Assembly: GCA_945870835.1 (NCBI GenBank)
Contig: CAMBTV010000004.1
Location: 1-34,927, forward strand
Length of the DNA stretch: 34,927 bases
Reading direction: 5' to 3'
DNA from: Chitinophaga pinensis
GTDB lineage: Bacteria; Bacteroidota; Bacteroidia; Chitinophagales; Chitinophagaceae
Under the pieces are notes generated by a model. The model did not search any database. It was not told where the DNA came from and saw nothing but the letters and a program-made list of their open reading frames with translations. This document shows positions 22,861-31,537 of this stretch, in pieces. A program made the position numbers and the translations under genes. The stretch's first letter is position 1. Each line of letters starts with the position of its first letter.

Positions 22861-22890
22861 CTTTACTTTGATAAAACTAAATGAACGCTA

Positions 22891-23268
22891 TTACTTAGTT
22901 TCCTTTACCCGAATTCCTTTAGTATCAAACATGTTATTCAAAACGCCTTTCAAATTATCGTCGTCCGCAGGCTCTAATTGCACGCTTAGATCATAACCCA
23001 TTGCATTGTATGAAACAGTGATTGCTTTACCAGCTTCTTCAATGCTGCTAATTTTTGAAATTTCAACACCTGTGCTGTCTTGAACAAGACCTGAATATTT
23101 TCCTTCCTTTTTTTCAATCACAAAACCCATTTTCACATCTCCGTAAGGTGTTCCAAGTACTGTTATTATCCATTTACCCGCATAGAAAGCTTCATTGGTT
23201 TGCGCTTTTAAGTTGGAAAAAAAGAAAAAACTTACTAAAATTGTTAGAATTAAACTCGCTTTTTTCAT
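22891..23268 (-). CDS. Small secreted protein, unknown
   Basis: A 125-aa protein. The ATG at 23268 gives MKKASLILTILVSFFFFSNLKAQ, a good signal peptide; an upstream in-frame ATG at 23325 adds 19 residues that bury it and is less likely. The mature part (FYAGKWIITVLGTPYGDVKMGFVIEKKEGKYSGLVQD, then ITVSYNAMGYDLSVQLEPADDDNLKGVL) has the strand pattern of small beta-barrel 'W..tv.tP.G....f.l....g..sG' proteins often found in Bacteroidota. A lipocalin-like ligand-binding role is possible. Single gene with its own terminator. Confidence 0.8.
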   Translation of the reverse strand: MKKASLILTILVSFFFFSNLKAQTNEAFYAGKWIITVLGTPYGDVKMGFVIEKKEGKYSGLVQDSTGVEISKISSIEEAGKAITVSYNAMGYDLSVQLEPADDDNLKGVLNNMFDTKGIRVKETK

Positions 23269-23603
23269 AATATATTTTTTTGTAAATATAAAACTTTCTG
23301 TCAAAAAGCAAAAAGCAAAATTCAAATTTCTCCGCCGATATTTAGAATGACTGATTTAGGAAATAAAACCAATTCTAGTAAAATTGACAGGGGTTTTTCA
23401 TGTCAGTTTGTATTTCATCAACCAAAAAGATGTAAAAAAGCCGACCAATGCCTAAATTATTTGATAAAAATGAAGTATCACTTTGTAATAAATCATTAAA
23501 TTTGTATATCCAATATTCATTAAATATCGATTAAATTATTATAGAGCCTCAAGCTTAAACGCATACTATATTTTAGAATGTGACTAAACCAGCATTGTGA
23601 TTT
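23269..23603. other. Gene-free stretch between divergent genes
   Basis: No gene is seen. TAAATTTG at 23497-23504 matches the -7 box and could serve the sterol desaturase gene about 100 bp downstream, but no -33 partner is in place. Otherwise AT-rich sequence without repeats. Confidence 0.4.
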
Positions 23604-24380
23604 ATGCCGATACAATTAATTTTCAGTTTCAACTTTGATAAATACTTTCAGGTTATTTCATCTATTGGAGGTCGCTATATCCTTATTGCGGGGGGTGTAT
23701 TTTTATTTTTTTATGTAGTGTTTAAAAATAAGATATTAGCCAAAAAAATTCAAAATGCACTTCCTAAAAACAAAGATTATTTAAGAGAATTTGCGTATTC
23801 AATTTCAACCATTCTGATTTTTGGATTAATTATTCTTAATATAATTGGTAATCCAGCTGTAAGGCCTCACACAAAAATATACGATGACATTGCGGAACAT
23901 GGATGGTTGTATTATTTTGCAGTTTTCCCTGTCATGCTTATTGTTCATGACACTTATTTTTATTGGACTCACCGTATAATGCATCATAAAAGTATTTTTA
24001 AAATTTTCCATTTGGTACATCACCAATCCACCAACCCATCTCCTTGGGCAGCCTATGCTTTTCATCCGATGGAAGCAATTGTTGAAAATGGAATATTTAT
24101 TGTGTTTGCTTTTTTATTTCCTCTGCACAAATCTAATCTTCCAATATTTTTTCTATTTTCAATACTATACAATGTTTATGGTCATTTAGGTTGGGAGTTG
24201 TACCCCAAAGGTTTTAATAAATCAATTGTAGGGAAATGGGTCAATACTTCAGTTTGTCATAATCAGCATCATAAATATTTTAAAGGTAATTACGGATTAT
24301 ACTTGCTTTTTTGGGATAGACTAATGGGCACTTTAAGAAACGATTATGACGTTGCATTCGAAGAAGTTAAAAGCAGATAG
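23604..24380 (+). CDS. Sterol desaturase / fatty acid hydroxylase family protein
   Basis: A 258-aa integral membrane di-iron enzyme. Membrane segments lie at ~22-42, ~65-82, ~102-115 and ~160-190. The histidine clusters are complete: HDTYFYWTHRIMHH (H115, H123, H127, H128), HLVHHQS (H136, H139, H140) and HNQHH (H219, H222, H223), with a further H154 in YAFHPME. The family hydroxylates or desaturates sterols, fatty acids or carotenoids using O2. The N-terminal motif order is the 'small bacterial hydroxylase' type. A second, unrelated-looking member is at 32752-33750. Substrate unknown; hydroxylated lipids of this phylum are plausible targets. Confidence 0.93.
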   Translation: MPIQLIFSFNFDKYFQVISSIGGRYILIAGGVFLFFYVVFKNKILAKKIQNALPKNKDYLREFAYSISTILIFGLIILNIIGNPAVRPHTKIYDDIAEHGWLYYFAVFPVMLIVHDTYFYWTHRIMHHKSIFKIFHLVHHQSTNPSPWAAYAFHPMEAIVENGIFIVFAFLFPLHKSNLPIFFLFSILYNVYGHLGWELYPKGFNKSIVGKWVNTSVCHNQHHKYFKGNYGLYLLFWDRLMGTLRNDYDVAFEEVKSR

Positions 24381-24592
24381 AATAACTTTTTTGATAGTTA
24401 TTCTTTTAAATAAAGAAGTAGTTCAAGTTTCTTGCTTTTAAAGTAACTATTCGGGATATAATTCACTAGTAGTTAAATTCTCTATTGGTTAGTAGTAGAA
24501 CTTCTAAAATGTAAATAGTTACTGGCTTTTAAATTATTATTAAGTAAATTAGTATTAAAATAATTTTCTATTCTGCTTTAATCACTCCAATT

Positions 24593-25102
24593 ATGCAAAT
24601 TATGAAAAATCAATTTTTAGTAATAGTTTTTACAGGAATATGTATTGCTGTTGTTTTTAGTTCCTGCAGAGCGTCAAAGGGGTTAGGGGCGGTCAATTTA
24701 ACTTCCACCGACACTAAATTCGTAACCGAAAGACCTGAGAAAGACAAATTAAATTTCCATTCTAAATGGGAAGGAACTTCATCGGCGAATGGTGGAAGAT
24801 CTTCTTTGAACATTGGTCAAGCACTTCAAAATCGAATCGCTGGAGTAACTGTATTGCCTACAGGAGGAGGTGTACCAGGTCAAAATTTAATAATACGTAT
24901 TCGTGGTACCAACTCAATCAATTCTGGTAACGACCCATTGTATGTACTAGATGGAATTATGGGAATAGCAAATCCTTTGTCTACTCTAAATCCTAATGAT
25001 ATTAAATCTATAGAAGTTTTGAAAGATGCCAGTTCTTTGGCTTTTTATGGTGCGCGTGGCGCGAACGGTGTTGTGCTTATAACTACTAGAAGAGGATTAT
25101 AA
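24593..25102 (+). CDS. Standalone TonB plug-domain lipoprotein
   Basis: A 169-aa lipoprotein; translation may begin at the second ATG (24602, MKNQFLVIVF). The lipobox ends ...VVFSSC at about Cys25. After a 45-residue linker comes a TonB-dependent-receptor plug domain: LNIGQALQNRIAGVTVLPTGGGVPGQNLIIRIRGTNSIN, then PLYVLDGIMG and PNDIKSIEVLKDASSLAFYGARGANGVVLITTRRG. This is the SusC-type plug, but no beta-barrel follows: the protein stops at RRGL. The frame shows no decay and the stop is followed by AT-rich non-coding DNA. It may be a lipid-anchored partner or decoy for signalling, but this is inference. Confidence 0.9.
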   Translation: MQIMKNQFLVIVFTGICIAVVFSSCRASKGLGAVNLTSTDTKFVTERPEKDKLNFHSKWEGTSSANGGRSSLNIGQALQNRIAGVTVLPTGGGVPGQNLIIRIRGTNSINSGNDPLYVLDGIMGIANPLSTLNPNDIKSIEVLKDASSLAFYGARGANGVVLITTRRGL

Positions 25103-25358
25103 TTAGCTTTAAATAACACAAAAAGTGTTGAATGTTGTTGAAGCTGACTTTTTGTATATTATTTAGTGTACCCAATTTTTTATTATTTTAGTCGAAAAAA
25201 CCGTCCCAGTTCGAAAGTTTTAATGATCCTATTTACAAACAATGATGTCCCGCTTACATATCATAATTTAGTTTAATGATTTTTTTAATTAATTATTTTT
25301 TATTCACTTAAAATAATCTAATTTTATAGTCATTTTATAAATTATTATTACATTATTC

Positions 25359-26717
25359 TTGGCTACAATTCATCAACACATATCTAAAACTAATTCTGAG
25401 AAACAGGGATCTTCCCTGAGTCCTAATACAACGGGGAAATCTTTGTCTGCTGGTTCATTTTGGTCTTCGGATAATGTTCAATCAAAATTTATTGGAGGAG
25501 TTAAACAATTAAAATCCTCTTCTTTTTTTTCAAGTATTCAATTAAAGAAAAATAACAGCAATGCTAATCAATTAGCAAGTGCTCCCAAGAATAAAACAGG
25601 GATACCGAGTAATATAAAATCGGGAGTGGAACAGTTATCAGGAATATCTCTTGACGATGTTAAAGTTCATTATAATTCAAGTCAACCTGCACAATTATAT
25701 GCCCATGCTTTTGCTCAAGGAACTGATATTCATGTAGCTCCAGGAAAAGAAAATTATCTACCTCATGAAGCATGGCATGTGGTTCAACAAAAGCAAGGTA
25801 GAGTGAAGCCAACTACCCAACTGAAAGGTAAGGTGCCGGTTAATGACAATATTGGACTTGAAAATGAAGCAGATGTGATGGGGTCAAAAGCATTACAAAT
25901 AGCTTCTACTTCGAACGAAAAACCTATACAACAAAAGTCAATAGCTACCGGTTTAGTTGCTCAGCTAGGAGGGTTTGGGAGTGCAATTGGTGGTGTTAAA
26001 TCATTATTGGGAATTGGAGAAAAAGAAAAAGAAGCAGCAGAACTAGGGGACTTAGAAAGTCTATACCCCAATGAATTTGGAGCGGATCAATTTGTTGGAG
26101 TTAATGAATCCGATTCATTGACAGGACAGTTGGGGGAACCGACAAAAGGATTTAACGAAAATAGATTAGGGGAAGGTTCAAAGGGTTTTAAATCTGCCAA
26201 TGGAACTACAATTAATCCAACAGAGCTTTTTCATACAACCTCTAACGGAAGAGCAAAAAAAAGTATTGAAGAGAATGGGATTAATCCAAAATATACATCT
26301 AAAGAAAATAGATTCGGTCAGGGGTTCTATGCTACTACCGACATAGCGACTAGTCGAAAAGAATTGGTTCACCATGATATGGAAGCGCACCATACATTAA
26401 AATATGATACAGGTAAAGTTAAAAAAGATCGAAAAGATGCTGAAAAGGGAAGAATTATTGATCTTACTCAAGATAAAACAGATGAATCCTTTATAAAAGA
26501 TTATCCACAAGGGATTAAAAAGTACGCTACTGAAAAAAAATATGATGGAGTTGCCTTCCCTTCTCAAAGAGGTGAAGGAGTAAACTTTGCAATGTATAAT
26601 AATTTTGACTCTACGGTGGGCAAGCAGAAAAAGGGTGATACAAAAGCATGGACTGAAGACGAAAGGGCAGCAATGGGTATAGATATCAAGCGAAAAAAAG
26701 ATGATTTTGCACTATAA
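25359..26717 (+). CDS. DUF4157 (eCIS-core) protein with probable ADP-ribosyltransferase toxin domain
   Basis: A 452-aa protein without signal peptide. No ATG is available; a TTG at 25359 (MATIHQHISK) is the likely start, since a stop lies 21 bases upstream. Residues ~78-180 form a DUF4157 domain: IKSGVEQLSGISLDDVKVHYNS, HAFAQGTDIHVAPGK, LPHEAWHVVQQKQG with the metalloprotease-like HEAWH at 136-140, and ENEAD at ~168. A Gly/Glu linker follows. Residues ~289-415 resemble an ART fold: ELFHTTSNGRAKKSIEENGI, FGQGFYATTDIATSRKE, YDGVAFPSQRGEGVNFAMYN. DUF4157 marks cargo of extracellular contractile injection systems or polymorphic toxins. No eCIS or immunity genes are adjacent, so it may be an orphan effector. 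ART call is tentative. Confidence 0.82.
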   Translation: MATIHQHISKTNSEKQGSSLSPNTTGKSLSAGSFWSSDNVQSKFIGGVKQLKSSSFFSSIQLKKNNSNANQLASAPKNKTGIPSNIKSGVEQLSGISLDDVKVHYNSSQPAQLYAHAFAQGTDIHVAPGKENYLPHEAWHVVQQKQGRVKPTTQLKGKVPVNDNIGLENEADVMGSKALQIASTSNEKPIQQKSIATGLVAQLGGFGSAIGGVKSLLGIGEKEKEAAELGDLESLYPNEFGADQFVGVNESDSLTGQLGEPTKGFNENRLGEGSKGFKSANGTTINPTELFHTTSNGRAKKSIEENGINPKYTSKENRFGQGFYATTDIATSRKELVHHDMEAHHTLKYDTGKVKKDRKDAEKGRIIDLTQDKTDESFIKDYPQGIKKYATEKKYDGVAFPSQRGEGVNFAMYNNFDSTVGKQKKGDTKAWTEDERAAMGIDIKRKKDDFAL

Positions 26718-26902
26718 ATTCATTCATTAGTTTATTCCTATTCCTAATTTTCTTTAATTCAAACTTGTATCAAACACCTTTCTATTATTAACATTACCCC
26801 CGATAAAATCCTCTCTTTTATTTTTTGGTTTTGTTGCAGTTTTTTTTCGCCAACCTTATTTTATTGACAGTATGAGGCGTTTAAATTAAACTGAATTTTA
26901 AT

Positions 26903-26939
26903 AAAAAAGCCTTAGAGATGATACCTAAGGCTTTTTTAT
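26903..26939. terminator. Bidirectional terminator
   Basis: AAAAAAGCCTTAG and CTAAGGCTTTTTT enclose a short loop (GATGATACC region), with A and T runs on both flanks. It lies between the convergent DUF4157 gene and the His/Asp-rich gene and can serve both strands. Confidence 0.8.
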
Positions 26940-26959
26940 TTGTTGATGTGAATCAAATA

Positions 26960-27439
26960 TTAGTCATCATCTCTATCGTCAAGATCAATTTCATCTCCCT
27001 CGTGGTGCTCTTTACCAAAAACTTCGTCAATTTCGTCAGAATCTTCTTCGCTGTCGTTAACATCTACATCATGGTCTAAATGTAGTTTGTACAAATGTCC
27101 ATGATGAGCATGAGCATCATGTGTCCACATGAAATATTCAGCCTCATGTGCATCATTTAATGTTAAGGTCATTGTTCCACCTGGCTCAATGAAGTGTGTG
27201 TCTCCAGTCCAATGTCCTTCATGCCATGCATGATCTTCATGTTTAAGTGCAGCATCTACCTCTGCTACCCAAAATTGGTCAATGTAATGCTTTGTTTGAT
27301 TGTGAATAACAAATTCCCATTGTCCAGCAGCGTTCTTGGATTTAGTGATTTTAAGATCCGATTTTACTGGAGTGGTGAATGACATAATTAATGCTGCTAG
27401 CAAAAAAAATGCAGAAAAAGATAAGATGATTTTTTTCAT
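26960..27439 (-). CDS. His/Asp/Glu-rich secreted protein
   Basis: A 159-aa protein with a Sec signal peptide (MKKIILSFSAFFLLAALIMS, ~25 residues). The middle (~30-110) is a small beta-domain (WEFVIHNQTKHYIDQFWVAEVD, FIEPGGTMTLTLND). His clusters run through residues ~65-135 (KHEDHAWHEGHW, THDAHAHHGHLYKLHLDHD) and the C terminus is an acidic tail (SEEDSDEIDEV, GDEIDLDDRDDD). This composition suggests binding of divalent metal ions such as Zn, Ni, Cu or Ca, or a metal chaperone/buffer in the periplasm. No known family. Single gene ending at a bidirectional terminator. Confidence 0.75.
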   Translation of the reverse strand: MKKIILSFSAFFLLAALIMSFTTPVKSDLKITKSKNAAGQWEFVIHNQTKHYIDQFWVAEVDAALKHEDHAWHEGHWTGDTHFIEPGGTMTLTLNDAHEAEYFMWTHDAHAHHGHLYKLHLDHDVDVNDSEEDSDEIDEVFGKEHHEGDEIDLDDRDDD

Positions 27440-27810
27440 AAATTAGATAATTTTCTTCGAATTTAATCCAAAATGTTATTGTGTGTTGATTTGTAGGATT
27501 ATTATTTTATTTTTTTAGTTAATTTTTTAGTTAATTTTCCCCCCCCTAATTTTTTTGTTTATTCTTTTGTTTATTTATAAAATAAACGTTAAACACTTTA
27601 AAGTGACATTCAATTTTTTATAATTCAAGTATTAATATTTTATTTTTTAATTTGTATTATTTAGGCATCAATAAAACCAACGCATCTTAATTATTATGTT
27701 TTTAATTAATAAGATTCTTTTTTTAAGCGGTAAAAGAGCGGTACTATTTTATAAAAGTTGTAAAAGAATAATTTTTTATAGCTAACTGAATCCGTTGCTG
27801 TGCAACCAAT
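27440..27810. other. 371-bp AT-rich gene-free stretch
   Basis: No gene is seen. It contains a 12-bp tandem repeat TTTTTTAGTTAA at 27511-27534, a run of eight C at 27539-27546 (on the minus strand a G8 tract upstream of the His/Asp-rich gene) and a short repeat GCGGTAAAAGA/GCGGTA near 27728. Promoters for the minus-strand gene at 27439 should lie here, but none is clear. Confidence 0.5.
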
Positions 27811-30126
27811 CTATCTTAGTAATACAACAAACCCCTTAGAAATCGTTTTCAATTTTTTTGTATCAATAAGGTAGCAATAAGTTCCTGCTGTCATTGGTTG
27901 TCCATTTTTAGTACCATCCCAAGGATTTTTATACCCCTTTGAATAATAAACGAGTTGACCATAACGATCATATATAGTCACTTCGCAATTTGGATAATAG
28001 CTAAGTTCTTTTATGCGCCATAAATCATTTAAACCATCACCATTGGGAGTAAATGCTGATGGTATCAAAGGGTCTCTTAAAATCTTTACAGCCATACTCG
28101 ACTTGCTACTGCAGCCTAAATTATCGGTAGCCGTTAGTTCATAAACAATATCAGCCGCTGTGGTACAAAGCGGATTTATAATTACATCGCTATTTAAGTA
28201 GGCCGAAGGAGTCCATTTGTATTGCAATCCATTACCTGTGGCGGTTGCATTTATTTGTACAGGTTCATTTTTTAATACCATTAAGTCTGGCCCCGCATTT
28301 ACAATTGGAGATGGAGTGATGATTATTTTTTGATAGCCAGAATCCTTACAGGAATTAGTGGCCGTGTAAGTAAATAAAATATACTGTGTATCTGCAATCA
28401 CAAGCTTAGGATTAAATTGACCATTCGCTGTGACACCTTTTCCCGAGTAAGAAAAAATACCCACTAAATTATTTACAAGCGCGCCTCCAGTAATATCGAT
28501 GGGTTCTGAATTATTACATAATGATGGTAAATTAGTAAACTCTAAAATAGGAGAAGGAAGAATGGTGATTGGTTTACTCAATTCTTGTTCACAAGATATT
28601 CCAGAAAAGGCAACTAGCTTAATAGAATAATTTGAGGTAGTGGACCCTGGGCTATTAGGATATTGATGAGTATATTTTTTTCCTTTTGATGGACTTTCAT
28701 CAATATAACTTTTGTTGGCAGTGTCGCCCCAAAATATTTGCACCTTGGTAATGTTTCCAAAATCGACCACGCTTTCGTTGATTATTTCTACCGGTTGATT
28801 GCTGCACAAAGTAGTAGGATTGGTAATGGTAAAATTAGCCTGTGGTATTGCTCCATTTACTGTAAATATTTTAGAAACACTATCCGTACAACCCTTGCTA
28901 TTGGTTACTTGTAATTTAATAGGATAGTTACCACTTGCACTATACCGGTGACTTGGATTTTGTTGAACCGAGTTGTTTGGATTACTGGCATTTGCTGCAG
29001 GATCACCAAAATTCCAATTATATAAAAATGGTAGGGTTCCATTTTCCTTGGTATAACTGCTGTCTGCAAATTGTGCAACGGCATCCTGTAAACAAATCTC
29101 TGGTGAAATTAATTGAATTACTGGATTAGGATACAGTCTAATGGGCACACTATCCTTAGAAGAGCAACCTGGATTGTTTTTAAAAGCAGTTTTTACATAA
29201 TAAGTAAATCCTTTTGAACTGTCTGTAAGATTGGATAAATGTAATAAGGGAGCTGCAGCAGAACTGTCACTTAAGCCGGTAGTGGGATACCAACTATAAA
29301 TGTAATCTGAGTTAGAAGGCCCTCCAAGTTTTACACTATCTTTTGGGCAAAAATTATAACCTGCAGGGTTACCCGCAAACGAAGGAGGCATCTCAGTATA
29401 AATCATCACATTTTTTATGGAATGATTGTCGTTGCTTCCACCAGTACTTGCAGTAAAGCCTAAATATCCAGCAAAATTAAATTGCTGAAAACCTGTTAAA
29501 TATAAATTGTCATTTAAGAAAACACTAATGTTGCCATTGTCATAAGTTATCATAGCGTGACAATATTCGGCATTGCGAATAATAGAAAGCTTGCCATCTT
29601 GATTATCTCTCGTTGGTAAATCCCAACATTCGTCGTATCCTACACCCCACCTCATTTCTAGCTTTGGCATATTAGGATATCTGCTTGTGCTACTACAATT
29701 TCTCCAAGTATCAAAACATACCTTTAGCCCATTCGCAGTGGCGGGTATACCAAGGCCCCCTCCATTTACATATCCTGAAGGCGCCACATCTAAAAAACAA
29801 AATGCTAAACCGTCTGCACCCGTTCCATCAAATATTCTGAAATCAAATTCAGCTTTCCATTTATTGCATATCGAAAGATTAATGGGCTGAGAATAAAAAG
29901 CAGCACCACTTCTCGTTCTATTGTTTGTACAAAGTAATAATTCAGCTAAATTATTTCCAGTTACATTGGCTACTTGTGCATCACCACTTAAATTCCAGCC
30001 ATCTGTTTTAAGATAAGCCCCTTTTAATTGAGCAAAGACATATTGCTGGCTCATGGCCATTTGATGGATGCTTGATAGTAACAGCAGGAAACAAAAGTGT
30101 TTTATGAAATGTTTATTAAGTGACAA
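27811..30126 (-). CDS. Large T9SS-sorted surface protein with lectin and PKD domains
   Basis: A 771-aa exported protein. No ATG fits; the TTG at 30126 gives LSLNKHFIKHFCFLLLLSS, a plausible signal peptide ending ...AMSQQ. Residues ~28-245 form an L-type (legume-like) lectin domain: KWKAEFDFRIFDGTGADGLAFCFLD, GLKVCFDTW, NGNISVFLNDNLYLTGFQQFNFAGYLGFTASTGG. A PKD domain with YNWNFGDPAAN (~370-425) and several Ig-like repeats follow. The last ~85 residues are the CHU_C/gliding-motility type B sorting domain: AFTPNGDGLNDLWRIKEL, CEVTIYDRYGQLVYYSKGYKNPWDGT, GTYCYLIDTKKLKTISKGFVVLLR. It should be exported by type IX secretion and bind glycans or other cells. Single gene, 33 bp after the acetyltransferase-like gene. 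Confidence 0.92.
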   Translation of the reverse strand: MSLNKHFIKHFCFLLLLSSIHQMAMSQQYVFAQLKGAYLKTDGWNLSGDAQVANVTGNNLAELLLCTNNRTRSGAAFYSQPINLSICNKWKAEFDFRIFDGTGADGLAFCFLDVAPSGYVNGGGLGIPATANGLKVCFDTWRNCSSTSRYPNMPKLEMRWGVGYDECWDLPTRDNQDGKLSIIRNAEYCHAMITYDNGNISVFLNDNLYLTGFQQFNFAGYLGFTASTGGSNDNHSIKNVMIYTEMPPSFAGNPAGYNFCPKDSVKLGGPSNSDYIYSWYPTTGLSDSSAAAPLLHLSNLTDSSKGFTYYVKTAFKNNPGCSSKDSVPIRLYPNPVIQLISPEICLQDAVAQFADSSYTKENGTLPFLYNWNFGDPAANASNPNNSVQQNPSHRYSASGNYPIKLQVTNSKGCTDSVSKIFTVNGAIPQANFTITNPTTLCSNQPVEIINESVVDFGNITKVQIFWGDTANKSYIDESPSKGKKYTHQYPNSPGSTTSNYSIKLVAFSGISCEQELSKPITILPSPILEFTNLPSLCNNSEPIDITGGALVNNLVGIFSYSGKGVTANGQFNPKLVIADTQYILFTYTATNSCKDSGYQKIIITPSPIVNAGPDLMVLKNEPVQINATATGNGLQYKWTPSAYLNSDVIINPLCTTAADIVYELTATDNLGCSSKSSMAVKILRDPLIPSAFTPNGDGLNDLWRIKELSYYPNCEVTIYDRYGQLVYYSKGYKNPWDGTKNGQPMTAGTYCYLIDTKKLKTISKGFVVLLR

Positions 30127-30158
30127 TGAATAATTAATTTTTAATAGGAATAAATAGT

Positions 30159-31241
30159 TTACACTTTTATAAAGATTCTTTTTTTATAAAGTATCCAACA
30201 AGGTATCGCAACAATACTAACAAAAAGCAAAGCAAATAGTAAAGAAATTAATTCTGGCACAACACCCAATTGATTGAAGTAATTGAAGAAATGCATATTG
30301 ATAGAATTACCTCCAATTTTTATTCCATAAAAAACCAAGCCTAGTAAATCTCCTAGTACATAAGCAGCAATTGCATTTACTCCAAATACCACTCCTGTTT
30401 TCGAGTACTTGCTATAAGGCAATACATCAAATATAAAATACATCGAAGCAAAAATCAAACAGGCAAAACCTCCAGTAACTAATACGAAACTACTAGACCA
30501 AATATTTTCATTCACTGGAAATGAAAGTCCAACAAAATATCCGAGTATGGATATAGCCACTCCAATAATCATAAGATAATTCAAACGAATATTTTCATGC
30601 AATTCTGATTTCATAATTTTTCCTACAAGCATTCCAATCAAGGTAGTACAGCAGGTTGGAACAATGCTTAAAATTCCTTCTGGATCCCAAGTTTTTTGCC
30701 ACATTTTTCCGGGCAAATAAAGTGAGTCGATATAGGCTGCAATATTTTTGCCAGGCTCAAGCATTACTTTTCCCTCACCTGGATAGGGAATTGCAGTCAT
30801 GATGATCCAGTAGCCTATAAAGAGAGTGGTAAAAATAATTAATTGTTGTTTCCAATTGGTATGAAGTGAAAGGATGGAACAAATTAAAAATACTATTGCA
30901 ATTCTATGAAGCGTCCCTGTCCACCTAATTTCAGATAAGTTAAACGTCGGCATCAAATTTAGAAACATACCGATAATAAATATCTTGAGCGCGCGAATAA
31001 TAATTTTTTTGTAGAGAGCAGGTTTTTCTTCAAGTGATTTATTTGAATAGGCAAAATGAATAGATACACCAATAATAAATAGAAAAAATGGGGCAACATG
31101 ATCCGTAAAGCTTAGTGCATTCCATATAGAATGACGAAGAGTAAAAAAAACAAAATCTGAATTACCAGGAAAATTCACCATGATCATCGCAGCAACGGTG
31201 AATCCTCTGAAGGCATCTAATGAGGTGAGTCTTTTTTGCAT
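30159..31241 (-). CDS. Heparan-glucosaminide N-acetyltransferase-like membrane protein (DUF5009 type)
   Basis: A 360-aa polytopic membrane protein with about 10 helices. The N terminus is the family hallmark LTSLDAFRGFTVAAMIMVNFPGNSDFVFFTLRHSIWNALSFTDHVAPFFLFIIGVSI, with a candidate catalytic His in LRHSIWNALSF. Relatives transfer acetyl groups from cytoplasmic acetyl-CoA to sugars on the far side of the membrane (NagX/YeiB/HGSNAT-type). It starts from ATG at 31241 and its 3' end is 33 bp from the next minus-strand gene. It could take part in recycling of amino sugars; neighbours do not confirm this. Confidence 0.9.
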   Translation of the reverse strand: MQKRLTSLDAFRGFTVAAMIMVNFPGNSDFVFFTLRHSIWNALSFTDHVAPFFLFIIGVSIHFAYSNKSLEEKPALYKKIIIRALKIFIIGMFLNLMPTFNLSEIRWTGTLHRIAIVFLICSILSLHTNWKQQLIIFTTLFIGYWIIMTAIPYPGEGKVMLEPGKNIAAYIDSLYLPGKMWQKTWDPEGILSIVPTCCTTLIGMLVGKIMKSELHENIRLNYLMIIGVAISILGYFVGLSFPVNENIWSSSFVLVTGGFACLIFASMYFIFDVLPYSKYSKTGVVFGVNAIAAYVLGDLLGLVFYGIKIGGNSINMHFFNYFNQLGVVPELISLLFALLFVSIVAIPCWILYKKRIFIKV

Positions 31242-31537
31242 CTTTTCAAATTTTAAAATAAATTAAAATGGAAATAAATATTTTAAAGAGTAAATATATA
31301 ACCAATACGGTATCAATATTACATTGAATAGGTTTTTTTACCTGAAAACAAAATTAAATTTGATGACAGATTGAAATTCTAAACCTTTAAAACAGAGTAA
31401 ACAAAAAATAAAAAACATATCTTTAAAAGCAGAAATGATTTTTAATATAAGTTGCATTAATTTTAACAAAGGTTAATTTATTTATTGTATAATAAGATGT
31501 TATTAATCCCCTGAGATAGTTTAAAAAATTTAATAGT
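31242..31537. other. Gene-free stretch between divergent genes
   Basis: 296 bp with no gene. TATAATAAG near 31488 is a σ70-like sequence but the phylum's -33/-7 signal is not clear. It should contain the divergent promoters of the acetyltransferase-like gene and the oxidoreductase gene. Confidence 0.4.

Noticed and set aside
27539-27546. C8 tract as a phase-variation switch
   Set aside because: It lies about 100 bp from the nearest start codon, outside any reading frame, and no promoter spacing that it could alter was identified.
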